From Calliopsis andreniformis (Eukaryota > Arthropoda > Insecta > Hymenoptera > Andrenidae), in NCBI RefSeq assembly GCF_051401765.1, contig NW_027480422.1:11612001-11676000 (forward strand): 64,000 bases of DNA, in the 5' to 3' direction. Shown in pieces: positions 53,138 to 64,000 of this stretch; positions within the stretch are counted from its first letter, which is position 1, and each line of letters starts with the position of its first letter. The notes under the pieces were generated by a model, which saw only the letters and a program-made list of their open reading frames with translations, searched no databases and was not told the DNA's origin. Made by a program: the position numbers and the translations under genes.

Positions 53138-54351
53138 CGATCCGGGCAAGCTAGGCTTCACTCTAGGGCGTTGTTCCACCACATCGATTTGTTAGGGCCT
53201 TGGAAGACAACGCCAGAATCATAAAATACAAAACAAATGCAACAGTTTTTCCATCGTATAAAACGAATAATTGCAACCGGTGTGAAAGTTATGGTTATTT
53301 CTACGTTCCGTGCAACCTAAGCTTCACACTAGGGCGTTGCTCCTCCAGATGGAATAGTTAGGGCCCTGGAAGTCTACGCCCGAAGCATAAAATACAATGA
53401 AAATGCAACGGTTTTTCCATCGTATAACACGAATAATTGCAACCAGTGTGAAAGCGATAGTCATTTCTACGTTCTGGGCAACCTAGGCTTCGCTCTAGGG
53501 CGTTGCTCCACCAGATCGAATAGTTAGGGCCTAAGAAGTCAACGCCAGAAGCATAAAATACAATAACAATACAACAGTTTTTCCATCGTATAAAATGAAT
53601 AATTGCAAACAGTGTGGAAGTAATGGCCATTTCTACGATCCGGGCAACCTAGGCTTCACACTAGGGCGTTGTTCCACCACATCGATTTGTTAGGGCCTTG
53701 GAAGACAACGCCAGAATCATAAAATACAAAACAAATGCAACAGTTTTTCCATCGTATAAAACGAATAATTGCAACCGGTGTGAAAGTTATGGTTATTTCT
53801 ACGTTCCGGGCAACCTAGGCTACACACTAGGGCGTTGCTCCTCCAGATGGAATAGTTGGGGCCCTAGAAGTCAACGCCCGAAGCATAAAATACAATGAAA
53901 ATGCAACGGTTTTTCCATCGTATAACACGAATAATTGCAACCAGTGTGAAAGCGATAGTCATTTCTAGGTTCCGGGCAACCTAGGCTTCCGTCCAGGGTG
54001 TTGCTCGACCAGATCGAATTGCTAGGGCCTTAGAAGTCTACGCCGGGAGCATAAAATACAATAAAAATACAACAGCATTTCAATCGTATCAAATGAATAA
54101 TTGCAAACAGTGTGAAAGTAATGACCATTTCTACGTTCCGGGCAACCTAGGCTTCACTCTAGAGCGCTGCTCCACCAGATCGAATAGTTAGGGCCTTAGA
54201 AGTCAACGCCCTAAGCACAAAATACAATGAAAATGCGACAGTTTTTCCATCGTATAAAATGAATAATTGCAATCAGTGTGAAGGTAATGGTCATTTCTAC
54301 GTTCCGGGCAACCTAGGCTCCGCCCTAGGGCGTTGCTCCACCAGATCGGAT
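53138..54351. repeat. Mosaic units between the two higher-order repeats
   Basis: About seven units of the domain R type that combine variants of the 25-monomer repeat in a new order (GTGCAACCTAAGCTTCACAC, CCGGGTAACC-free types, GGCTTCCGTCCAGGG), then units resembling 3140-3300 (GCTCCGCCCTAGGG). Only satellite is present. Confidence 0.55.
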
Positions 54352-56343
54352 AGTTAGGGCCTAAGAAGTCAACGCCAGAAGCATAAAATACAATATAAAT
54401 ACAACAGCTTTTCCATCGTATATAGTGTATATTTGCAAACAGTAAGAAAGTAAAGGTCATATCTACGTTCCGGGCAACCTAGGCTTAACTGTAGGGCGTC
54501 GCTCCACCAGACCGAATAGTTAGGGCCTTAGAAGTCGACGCCCGAAGCATGAAATACAAAATAAGTAGAACAGTTTTTCCATTGTATAGAACGAATAATT
54601 GCAACCAGTGAGAAAGTTATGGTCATTTCTACGTTCCGGGCAACCTTGGCTTAACTCCAGGGCGTTGCTCCACCAGATCGAATAGTTAGGGACTTTGAAT
54701 ACAACGCTAGAAGCATAAAATACAATAAAAATGCAACAGTTTTTCCAATTGTATAACAGGAATAACTGCAACCAGTGTGAAAGTACTGGTCATTTCTACG
54801 GTCCGGGTAACCTATGCTTCACTTTCGGGCGTTGCTCCACCAGATCGAATAGTTAGGGCCTAAGAAGTCAACGCCAAAAGCATAAAATACAATATAAATA
54901 CAACAGTGTTTCCCTTGTATAACAGGAATAATTGCAACCAGTGTGAAGGCTATGGTCATTTCTACGTTCCGGGCAACCTAGCTTTCACTCTAGGGCGTTG
55001 CTCCACCACATCGAATAGTAAGGGCCTTAGAAGTCAAGGCCAGAAGCCTAAAATACAACCCAAGTACAACAGTTTTACCATCGTATAAAATGAATAATCG
55101 CAAACAGTGTGAAGGTAATGGCCATTACTACGTCCCGGGCAACCTAGGCTTCACTCTAGGGCGTTGCTCCACCAGACCGAATAGTCAGGGACTTACGAGT
55201 CAACGCCCGAAGCTTAAAATACAAAATAAATAGAACAGTTTTTCCATTGCATAGAACGAATAATTGCAAACAGTGTAAAAGTTATGGTCATTTCTACGTT
55301 CCGGGCAACCTTGGCTTAACTCCAGGGCGTTGCTCCACCAGATCGAATAGTTAGGGACTTTGAATACAACACCAGAAGCATAAAATACAATAAAAATGCA
55401 ACAGTTTTTCCATTGTATAACAGGAATAACTGCAACCAGTGTGAAAGTACTGGTCATTTCTACGTTCCCGGTAGCCTAGCTTTCACTCTAGGGCGTTGCT
55501 CCACCACATCGAATAGTTAGGGCCTTAGAAGTCAAGGCCAGAAGCCTAAAATACAACCCAAGTACAACAGATTTACCATCGTATAAAATGAATAATCGCA
55601 AACAGTGTGAAGGTAATGGCCATTACTACGTCCCGGGCAACCTAGGCTTCACTCTAGGGCGTTGCTCCACCAGACCGAATAGTTAGGGCCTAAGAAGTCA
55701 ACGCCAGAAGCATAAAATACAATATAAGTACAACAGTTTTTCCATCGTATAAAACGAATAATTGCAACCAGTATGGAAGCTATGGCCACTTCTACGTTCC
55801 GGGCAACCTAGGCATCACTCTAGGGCGTTGCTCAACCATATCGAATAGCTACGGCCCTAGAAGATAACGCCATAACTATAACATACAATATAAATACAAC
55901 AGTCTTTCCATCGTATAAAACGGATAATAGCAACCAGTCTGATAGTTATGGTCATTCCTACGTTCCGGGCAAGCTAGGCTTCACCATAGGGCGTTGCTCC
56001 ACCAGATCGAATAGTTAGGGCCTAAGAAGTCAACGCCAGAAGCATAAAATACGATATATGTACAACAGTTTTTCCATCGTATAGAATGAATAATTGCAAC
56101 CAGTGTGAAAGTATTGGTCATTTCTATTTCCGGGCAACCTAGGCTTCACTCTAGAGCATTGCTCCACCATATCGAATAGTTAGCGCCTAAGAAGACAACG
56201 CCAGAAGCATAAAATAAAATATAAATACAACAGCTTTTCCATCGTATATAATGTATATTTGCAAACAGTGTGAAGGTAAAGGTCATTTCTTCGTTCCGGG
56301 CAACCTAGGCTTCACCCTAGGGCGTTGTTCCACCAGATCGATT
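54352..56343. repeat. 12-monomer (1992-bp) higher-order repeat, copy 1
   Basis: Matches the next 1992 bp, which is exactly 12 x 166. Diagnostic variants are GTATATAGTGTATATTTGC, CCTTGGCTTAACTCCAGGG, ATTGTATAGAACGAATAATTG, CATTACTACGTCCCGGGC and TCACCATAGGGCG. Identity is high to 55474, drops across 55474-55680, then resumes at the same offset. Confidence 0.8.
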
Positions 56344-58307
56344 AGTTAGGGCCTAAGAAGTCAACGCCAGAAGCATAAAATACAATATAAATACAACAGC
56401 TTTTCCATCGTATATAGTGTATATTTGCAAACAGTAAGAAAGTAAAGGTCATATCTACGTTCCGGGCAACCTAGGCTTAACTGTAGGGCGTCGCTCCACC
56501 AGACCGAATAGTTAGGGCCTTAGAAGTCAACGCCCGAAGCATGAAATACAAAATAAATAGAACAGTTTTTCCATTGTATAGAACGAATAATTGCAACCAG
56601 TGAGAAAGTTATGGTCATTTCTACGTTCCGGGCAACCTTGGCTTAACTCCAGGGCGTTGCTCCACCAGATCGAATAGTTAGGGACTTTGAATACAACGCT
56701 AGAAGCATAAAATACAATAAAAATGCAACAGTTTTTCCAATTGTATAACAGGAATAACTGCAACCAGTGTGAAAGTACTGGTCATTTCTACGGTCCGGGT
56801 AACCTATGCTTCACTTTCGGGCGTTGCTCCACCAGATCGAATAGTTAGGGCCTAAGAAGTCAACGCCAAAAGCATAAAATACAATATAAATACAACAGTG
56901 TTTCCCTTGTATAACAGGAATAATTGCAACCAGTGTGAAGGCTATGGTCATTTCTACGTTCCGGGCAACCTAGCTTTCACTCTAGGGCGTTGCTCCACCA
57001 CATCGAATAGTAAGGGCCTTAGAAGTCAAGGCCAGAAGCCTAAAATACAACCCAAGTACAACAGTTTTACCATCGTATAAAATGAATAATCGCAAACAGT
57101 GTGAAGGTAATGGCCATTACTACGTCCCGGGCAACCTAGGCTTCACTCTAGGGCGTTGCTCCACCAGACCGAATAGTCAGGGACTTACGAGTCAACGCCC
57201 GAAGCTTAAAATACAAAATAAATAGAACAGTTTTTCCATTGCATAGAACGAATAATTGCAAACAGTGTAAAAGTTATGGTCATTTCTACGTTCCGGGCAA
57301 CCTTGGCTTAACTCCAGGGCGTTGCTCCACCAGATCGAATAGTTAGGGACTTTGAATACAACACCAGAAGCATAAAATACAATAAAAATGCAACAGTTTT
57401 TCCATTGTATAACAGGAATAACTGCAACCAGTGTGAAAGTACTGGTCATTTCTACGTTCCCGGTAGCCTAGGCTTCACTCCAGGGCGTTGCTCCACCAGA
57501 TCGAATAGCTAGGGACATAGAATTCAACGCCAGAAGAATAAAATACAACTTAAGTACAACAGCTTTACCATCGCATAAAATGAATAATCGCAAACAGTGT
57601 GAAGGTAATGGTCACTTCCACGTTCCGGGCAACCTAGGCTTCACTCTAGGGCGTTCCTCCACCAGATCGATTAGTTAGGGCCTAAGAAGTCAACGCCAGA
57701 AGCATAAAATACAATATAAGTACAACAGTTTTTCCATCGTATAAAACGAATAATTGCAACCAGTATGAAAGCTATGGCCACTTCTACGTTCCGGGCAACC
57801 TAGGCTTCACTCTAGGGCGTTGCTCAACCATATCGGATAGCTACGGCCCTAGAAGATAACGCCATAACTATAACATACAATATAAATACAACAGTCTTTC
57901 CATCGTATAAAACGGATAATTGCAACCAGTCTGATAGTTATGGTCATTCCTACGTTCCGGGCAAGCTAGGCTTCACCATAGGGCGTTGCTCCACCAGATC
58001 GAATAGTTAGGGCCTAAGAAGTCAACGCCAGAAGCATAAAATACGATATATGTACAACAGTTTTTCCATCGTATAGAATGAATAATTGCAACCAGTGTGA
58101 AACTAATGGTCATTTCTACGTTCCGGGCAACCTAGGCTCCACTCTAGAGCATTGCTCCACCAGATCGAATAGTTAGCGCCTAAGAAGACAACGCCAGAAG
58201 CATAAAATAAAATATAAATACAACAGCTATTCCATCGTATATAATGTATATTTGCAAACAGTGTGAAGGTAAAGGTCATTTCTACGTTCCGGGCAACCTA
58301 GGCTTCA
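56344..58307. repeat. 12-monomer (1992-bp) higher-order repeat, copy 2
   Basis: Tandem copy of the preceding block with more differences towards its right end (GTATTGGTCATTTCTATTTCC in copy 1 against CTAATGGTCATTTCTACG here, a one-base length change). It ends where the 8464-bp block begins. Confidence 0.75.
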
Positions 58308-61300
58308 CTCTAGGGCGTTGATCCACCAGATCGAATTTTTAGAGCCTTAGAAGTCATAGCCCGAAGCATAAAATGCAATAAAAATGCAACAGTCTTTCCA
58401 TCGTATAACACGAATAATGGCAACCAGTATGAAAGTGATAGTCATTTCTACGTTCTGGGCAACCTAGGCTACGCTCTAGGGTGTTGCTCCACCAGATCGA
58501 ATAGTTAGGGCCTAAGAAGTCAACGCCAGAAGCATAAAATACAATAAAAATACAACAGTTTTTCCATCGTATAAAATGAATAATTGCAAACAGTGTGGAA
58601 GTAATGGCCATTTCTACGATCCGGGCAAGCTAGGCTTCACTCTAGGGCGTTGTTCCACCACATCGATTTGTCAGGGCCTTGGAAGACAACGCCAGAATCA
58701 TAAAATACAAAACAAATGCAACAGTTTTTCCATCGTATAAAACGAATAATTGCAACCGGTGTGAAAGTTATGGTTATTTCTACGTTCCGGGCAACCTAGG
58801 CTACACACTAGGGCGTTGCTCCTCCAGATGGAATAGTTGGGGCCCTAGAAGTCAACGCCCGAAGCATAAAATACAATGAAAATGCAACAGTTTTTCCATC
58901 GTATAAAACGAATAATTGCATCCAGAGTGAAAGGAACGGTCATTTCTACGTTCCGGGCAACCTAGGCTTCGCTCTAGGGCGTTGCACCACCAGTTCGAAT
59001 AGCTAGGGATTTAGAATTCAACGCCAGAAGCAAAAAATACAACAAAGATACAACAGTCTTTCCATCGTATAACAGGAATAACTGGAACCAGTGTGAAAGT
59101 ACTGATCATTTCTGCGTTCCGGGCAACCTAGGCTTCATACTAGCGCGTTTCTTCACCAGATACAATAGCTAGGGACTTAGAATTCAACGCCAGAAACATA
59201 AAATACAATAAAAATACCCCAGTTTTTCATCATACAACAGGAATAATTGCAACCAGTGTGAAAGTAATTGTCATTTCTACGTTCCGGGCAACCTAGGCTT
59301 CACTCTAGGGAGTTGCTCCACCACATCGAATAGCTACGGCCTTAGAAGTCAACGCCAGAAGCATAAAATACAATAAAAATACAACAGTTCTTCCATCGTA
59401 TAAAATGAATAATTGCAATCAGTGTGAAGGTAATGGTCATTTCTACGTTCCGGGCAACCTAGGCATCACTCGAGAGCGTTGCTCCACCAGATCGAATAGC
59501 TAGGGCGTAAGAAGTCAACGCCAGAAGCATAAAACACAATATAAATACAACAGCTTTTCCATCGTATAAAACGAGTAATTGCAACCTGTCTGAAAGTTAT
59601 GGTCATTTCTACATTCCGGGCATCCTTGGCTTCACTCGAGGGTGTTGTTCCACCAGATTGAATTGTTAGGGCCTTAGAAGTCAACGCCAGAAGCGTAAAA
59701 TACAAAACAAATGCAACAGTTTTTCCATCGTATAAAACGAATAATTGCAACCGGTGTGAAAGTTATGGTCATTTCTACGTTCCGGGCAACCTAGGCTTCA
59801 CACTAGGGCGTTGCGCCACCAGATGGAATAGTTAGGGCCCTAGAAGTCAGCGCCCGAAGCATAAAATACAATGGAAATGCAACGGTTTTCCCATCGTATA
59901 ACACGAATAATTGCTACCAGTGTGAAAGCGATAGCCATTTCTAGGTTCCGGGCAACCTATGCTTCGCTCTAGGGCGTTGCTCCACCAGATCGAATAGCTA
60001 GCGACTTACAAGTCAACGCCCGGAGCATAAAATACAATAAAAATACAACTGTTCTTCCATCGCATAAATTGAATAATTGCAATCAGTGTGAAGGTAATGA
60101 TCATTTCTACGTTCCGGGCAACCTAGGCTTCGCCCTAGGGCGTTGCTCCACCAGATCGAATAGCTACGGCCTTAGAAGTCAACGCCCGAAGCATAAAATA
60201 CAATAAAGGTACAACAGTTTTTCCATCGTATAACAGGAGTAATTGCAACCAGTGTGAAAGTGATGGTCATTTTTACGTTCTGGGCCACCTAGGCTTCGCT
60301 CTAGGGCGTTGCTCCACCAGATCGAATTGTTAGGGCCTTAGAAGTCAACGCCAGAAGTGTAAAATACAAAACAAATGCAACAGTTTTTCCATCTTATAAA
60401 GCGAATAATTGCAACCGGTGTGAAATTTATGGTTATTGCTACGTTCCGGGCAACCTAGGATTCAATCTAGGTCGTTGTTCCGCCACATCGAATAGCTACG
60501 GCCTTAGAAGTCAATGCCAGAAGCATAAAATACAATATAAATACAACAGTTTTTCCATCGTAAAAATGAATAATTGCAAACAGTGTGAAAGTAATGGCCA
60601 TTTTTACGTTCCGGGCAACCTAGCCTTCACTCTGGGGCGCTGTTCCACCAGATCGAATAATTAGGGCCCTAGAAGTCAACGCCAGAAGCATAAAACACAA
60701 TATAAATACAACAGGTGTTCCATCGTATAAAACGAATAATTGCAACCAGTGTGAAAGTAATGACCATTCCTCGATCAGGGCAACCTAGGTTTCACTCTAG
60801 GGCGTTGTTCCACCACATCGATTTGTTAGGGCCTTGGAAGTCAACGCCAGAATCATAAAATACAAAACAAATGCAACAGTTTTTCCATCGTATAAAACGA
60901 ATAATTGCAACCGGTGTGAAAGTTATGGTTATTTCTACGTTCCGGGCAACCTAGGCTTCATACTAGGGCGTTGCTCCTCCAGATGGAATAGTTATGGCCC
61001 TAGAAGTCAACGCCCGAAGCATAAAATACAATGAAAATGCAACGGTTTTTCCATCGTATAACACGAATAATTGCAACCAGTGTGAAAGCGATAGTCATTT
61101 CTACGTTCCGGGCAACCTAGGCTTCCATCTAGGGTGTTGCTCGACCAGATCGAATTGCTAGGGTCTTAGAAGTCAACGCCCGAAGCATAAAATACAATAA
61201 AGATACAACAGTTTTTCCATCGTATAACAGGTGTAATTGCAACCAGTGTGAAAGTGATAGTCATTTCTACGTTCTGGGCGACCTAGTCTTCACTCTAGGG

Positions 61301-61826
61301 CGTTGATCCACCAGATCGAATTTTTATAGCCTTAGAAGTCATCGCCCGAAGCATAAAATGCAATAAAAATGCAACAGTCTCTCCATCGTATAACACGAAT
61401 AATGGCAACCAGTATGAAAGTGATAGTCATTTCTACGTTCTGGGCAACCTAGGCTTCGCTCTAGGGCGTTGCTCCACCAGATCGAATAGTTAGGGCCTAA
61501 GAAGTCAACGCCAGAAGCATAAAATACAATAAAAATACAACAGTTTTTCCATCGTATAAAATGAATAATTGCAAACAGTGTGGAAGTAATGGCCATTTCT
61601 ACGATCCGGGCAAGCTAGGCTTCACTCTAGGGCGTTGTTCCACCACATCGATTTGTTAGGGCCTTGGAAGACAACGCCAGAATCATAAAATACAAAACAA
61701 ATGCAACAGTTTTTCCATCGTATAAAACGAATAATTGCAACCGGTGTGAAAGTTATGGTTATTTCTACGTTCCGTGCAACCTAAGCTTCACACTAGGGCG
61801 TTGCTCCTCCAGATGGAATAGTTAGG
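58308..61826. repeat. Copy of 49844-53362
   Basis: Offset 8464 bp (51 monomers less 2). It contains most of a 25-monomer repeat plus the copy-3 tail, including the marker CAGTCTCTCC. Substitutions seen are GGCATCCTTGG for GGCAACCTTGG (59620), CAATGCC for CAACGCC (60514) and GGGGCGCTG for GGGGCTCTG (60632). Confidence 0.82.
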
Positions 61827-64000
61827 GCCTTAGAAGTCAACGCCCGAAGCATGAAATACAAAATAAATAGAACAGTTTTTCCATTGTATAGAACGAATAA
61901 TTGCAACCAGTGAGAAAGTTATGGTCATTTCTACGTTCCGGGCAACCTTGGCTTAACTCCAGGGCGTTGCTCCACCAGATCGAATAGTTAGGGACTTTGA
62001 ATACAACGCTAGAAGCATAAAATACAATAAAAATGCAACAGTTTTTCCAATTGTATAACAGGAATAACTGCAACCAGTGTGAAAGTACTGGTCATTTCTA
62101 CGGTCCGGGTAACCTATGCTTCACTTTCGGGCGTTGCTCCACCAGATCGAATAGTTAGGGCCTAAGAAGTCAACGCCAAAAGCATAAAATACAATATAAA
62201 TACAACAGTGTTTCCCTTGTATAACAGGAATAATTGCAACCAGTGTGAAGGCTATGGTCATTTCTACGTTCCGGGCAACCTAGCTTTCACTCTAGGGCGT
62301 TGCTCCACCACATCGAATAGTAAGGGCCTTAGAAGTCAAGGCCAGAAGCCTAAAATACAACCCAAGTACAACAGTTTTACCATCGTATAAAATGAATAAT
62401 CGCAAACAGTGTGAAGGTAATGGCCATTACTACGTCCCGGGCAACCTAGGCTTCACTCTAGGGCGTTGCTCCACCAGACCGAATAGTCAGGGACTTACGA
62501 GTCAACGCCCGAAGCTTAAAATACAAAATAAATAGAACAGTTTTTCCATTGCATAGAACGAATAATTGCAAACAGTGTAAAAGTTATGGTCATTTCTACG
62601 TTCCGGGCAACCTTGGCTTAACTCCAGGGCGTTGCTCCACCAGATCGAATAGTTAGGGACTTTGAATACAACACCAGAAGCATAAAATACAATAAAAATG
62701 CAACAGTTTTTCCATTGTATAACAGGAATAACTGCAACCAGTGTGAAAGTACTGGTCATTTCTACGTTCCCGGTAGCCTAGCTTTCACTCTAGGGCGTTG
62801 CTCCACCACATCGAATAGTTAGGGCCTTAGAAGTCAAGGCCAGAAGCCTAAAATACAACCCAAGTACAACAGATTTACCATCGTATAAAATGAATAATCG
62901 CAAACAGTGTGAAGGTAATGGCCATTACTACGTCCCGGGCAACCTAGGCTTCACTCTAGGGCGTTGCTCCACCAGACCGAATAGTTAGGGCCTAAGAAGT
63001 CAACGCCAGAAGCATAAAATACAATATAAGTACAACAGTTTTTCCATCGTATAAAACGAATAATTGCAACCAGTATGGAAGCTATGGCCACTTCTACGTT
63101 CCGGGCAACCTAGGCATCACTCTAGGGCGTTGCTCAACCATATCGAATAGCTACGGCCCTAGAAGATAACGCCATAACTATAACATACAATATAAATACA
63201 ACAGTCTTTCCATCGTATAAAACGGATAATAGCAACCAGTCTGATAGTTATGGTCATTCCTACGTTCCGGGCAAGCTAGGCTTCACCATAGGGCGTTGCT
63301 CCACCAGATCGAATAGTTAGGGCCTAAGAAGTCAACGCCAGAAGCATAAAATACGATATATGTACAACAGTTTTTCCATCGTATAGAATGAATAATTGCA
63401 ACCAGTGTGAAAGTATTGGTCATTTCTATTTCCGGGCAACCTAGGCTTCACTCTAGAGCATTGCTCCACCATATCGAATAGTTAGCGCCTAAGAAGACAA
63501 CGCCAGAAGCATAAAATAAAATATAAATACAACAGCTTTTCCATCGTATATAATGTATATTTGCAAACAGTGTGAAGGTAAAGGTCATTTCTTCGTTCCG
63601 GGCAACCTAGGCTTCACCCTAGGGCGTTGTTCCACCAGATCGATTAGTTAGGGCCTAAGAAGTCAACGCCAGAAGCATAAAATACAATATAAATACAACA
63701 GCTTTTCCATCGTATATAGTGTATATTTGCAAACAGTAAGAAAGTAAAGGTCATATCTACGTTCCGGGCAACCTAGGCTTAACTGTAGGGCGTCGCTCCA
63801 CCAGACCGAATAGTTAGGGCCTTAGAAGTCAACGCCCGAAGCATGAAATACAAAATAAATAGAACAGTTTTTCCATTGTATAGAACGAATAATTGCAACC
63901 AGTGAGAAAGTTATGGTCATTTCTACGTTCCGGGCAACCTTGGCTTAACTCCAGGGCGTTGCTCCACCAGATCGAATAGTTAGGGACTTTGAATACAACG
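61827..64000. repeat. Copy of 54525-56698
   Basis: Offset 7302 bp (44 monomers less 2). It carries the 12-monomer repeat series in the same order. Differences noted are AAGTCAACG for AAGTCGACG and ATAAATAG for ATAAGTAG at the start. The block runs off the window, so its right end is unknown. Confidence 0.82.

Larger units (their letters stand above)
1..64000. repeat. Tandem satellite DNA array, ~166-bp monomer
   Basis: The same ~166-bp unit repeats head to tail from the first to the last base. The CCAT that follows the T-tract ends at 14, 180, 346, 512, 678 and 843, so the spacing is 166, 166, 166, 166 and 165. My hand consensus is 166 bp with 71 G+C (about 43%). The best-conserved part runs from GGTCATTTCTACGTTCCGGG through CAACCTAGGCTTCACTCTAG. 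The head (after CGTATAA) and the A-rich tail (TACAATAAAAATAC, TACAATATAAATAC, TACAATGAAAATGC, TACAAAACAAATAC) vary most. I saw no interruption by other DNA. Satellites of this size are typical of eukaryotic centromeres and pericentromeres; that role is inferred here. It is not telomeric, rDNA or a CRISPR array. Confidence 0.98.
43166..64000. repeat. Domain R: right satellite subfamily
   Basis: Units here carry a different set of diagnostic variants: CCACATCGATTTGTTAGGG, CTCGACCAGATCGAATTGC, CCTCCAGATGGAATAG and GATCCACCAGATCGAATTTT. From 54352 there are also CCTTGGCTTAACTCCAGGG and ATTACTACGTCCCGGGC. It is organised by 25-monomer and 12-monomer tandem repeats instead of the 49-monomer unit of domain L. 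Monomer length, orientation and core are unchanged, so it is a subfamily of the same satellite. Confidence 0.8.

Noticed and set aside
1..64000. CRISPR array
   Set aside because: Spacing is regular, but there are no unique spacers. The whole 166-bp unit is conserved and divergence is spread along it.
1..64000. Identification as a specific named plant centromere satellite of similar length
   Set aside because: Unit length alone is not diagnostic, and I could not match the sequence from memory to any named family. A BLAST search of the consensus against plant and animal satellite collections would decide it.

Overview
The whole 64 kb window is one uninterrupted tandem satellite array. I found no protein-coding gene, rRNA, tRNA, transposon or unique sequence. 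The unit is about 166 bp, with frequent 165-bp and occasional 167-bp variants, giving roughly 385 head-to-tail copies, all in the same orientation. Recurring landmarks in each unit are TTTTTCCATCGTATAA, then AATTGCAACC, GGTCATTTCTACGTTCCGGG, CAACCTAGGCTTCACTCTAG, GGCGTTGCTCCACCAGATCG, TCAACGCC and GCATAAAATACAA. The unit length, the higher-order organisation and the lack of other DNA fit a eukaryotic centromeric or pericentromeric satellite. A plant is plausible, since several plant centromere satellites have units of 150-180 bp, but I do not recognise the sequence and cannot name a species.

There is no single regular higher-order repeat. The array is a mosaic of nested segmental duplications that stay in monomer register. 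Domain L (1-43165) contains 30-, 32-, 49- and 57-monomer offsets. Its clearest event is an adjacent 8126-bp (49-monomer) tandem duplication, 19480-27605 and 27606-35731. A 4024-bp block at the left end recurs essentially unchanged at 39142-43165. Domain R (43166-64000) is a different monomer family. It has a 25-monomer (4148-bp) tandem repeat at 44440-53137, a 12-monomer (1992-bp) repeat at 54352-58307, and two further block copies at 58308-61826 and 61827-64000.

The most notable signal inside the monomer is a small inverted repeat, CCTAG-N8-CTAGG, flanked by GGGCAAC and GTTGCTC. Two separate variant families have changed both arms so that pairing is kept: CCTAT/ATAGG and CCTAC/GTAGG. A second inverted repeat, AAAAA-N8-TTTTT, found in a subset of units, is centred exactly half a unit (83 bp) away. 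CpG is not depleted in the consensus I built by eye. Short open frames exist on both strands, but they are translations of the satellite and not genes: 166 is not a multiple of 3, so the frame rotates from unit to unit.

Block boundaries were read by eye from diagnostic variants and are good to within tens of bases. Identity statements rest on spot checks, not full alignments.
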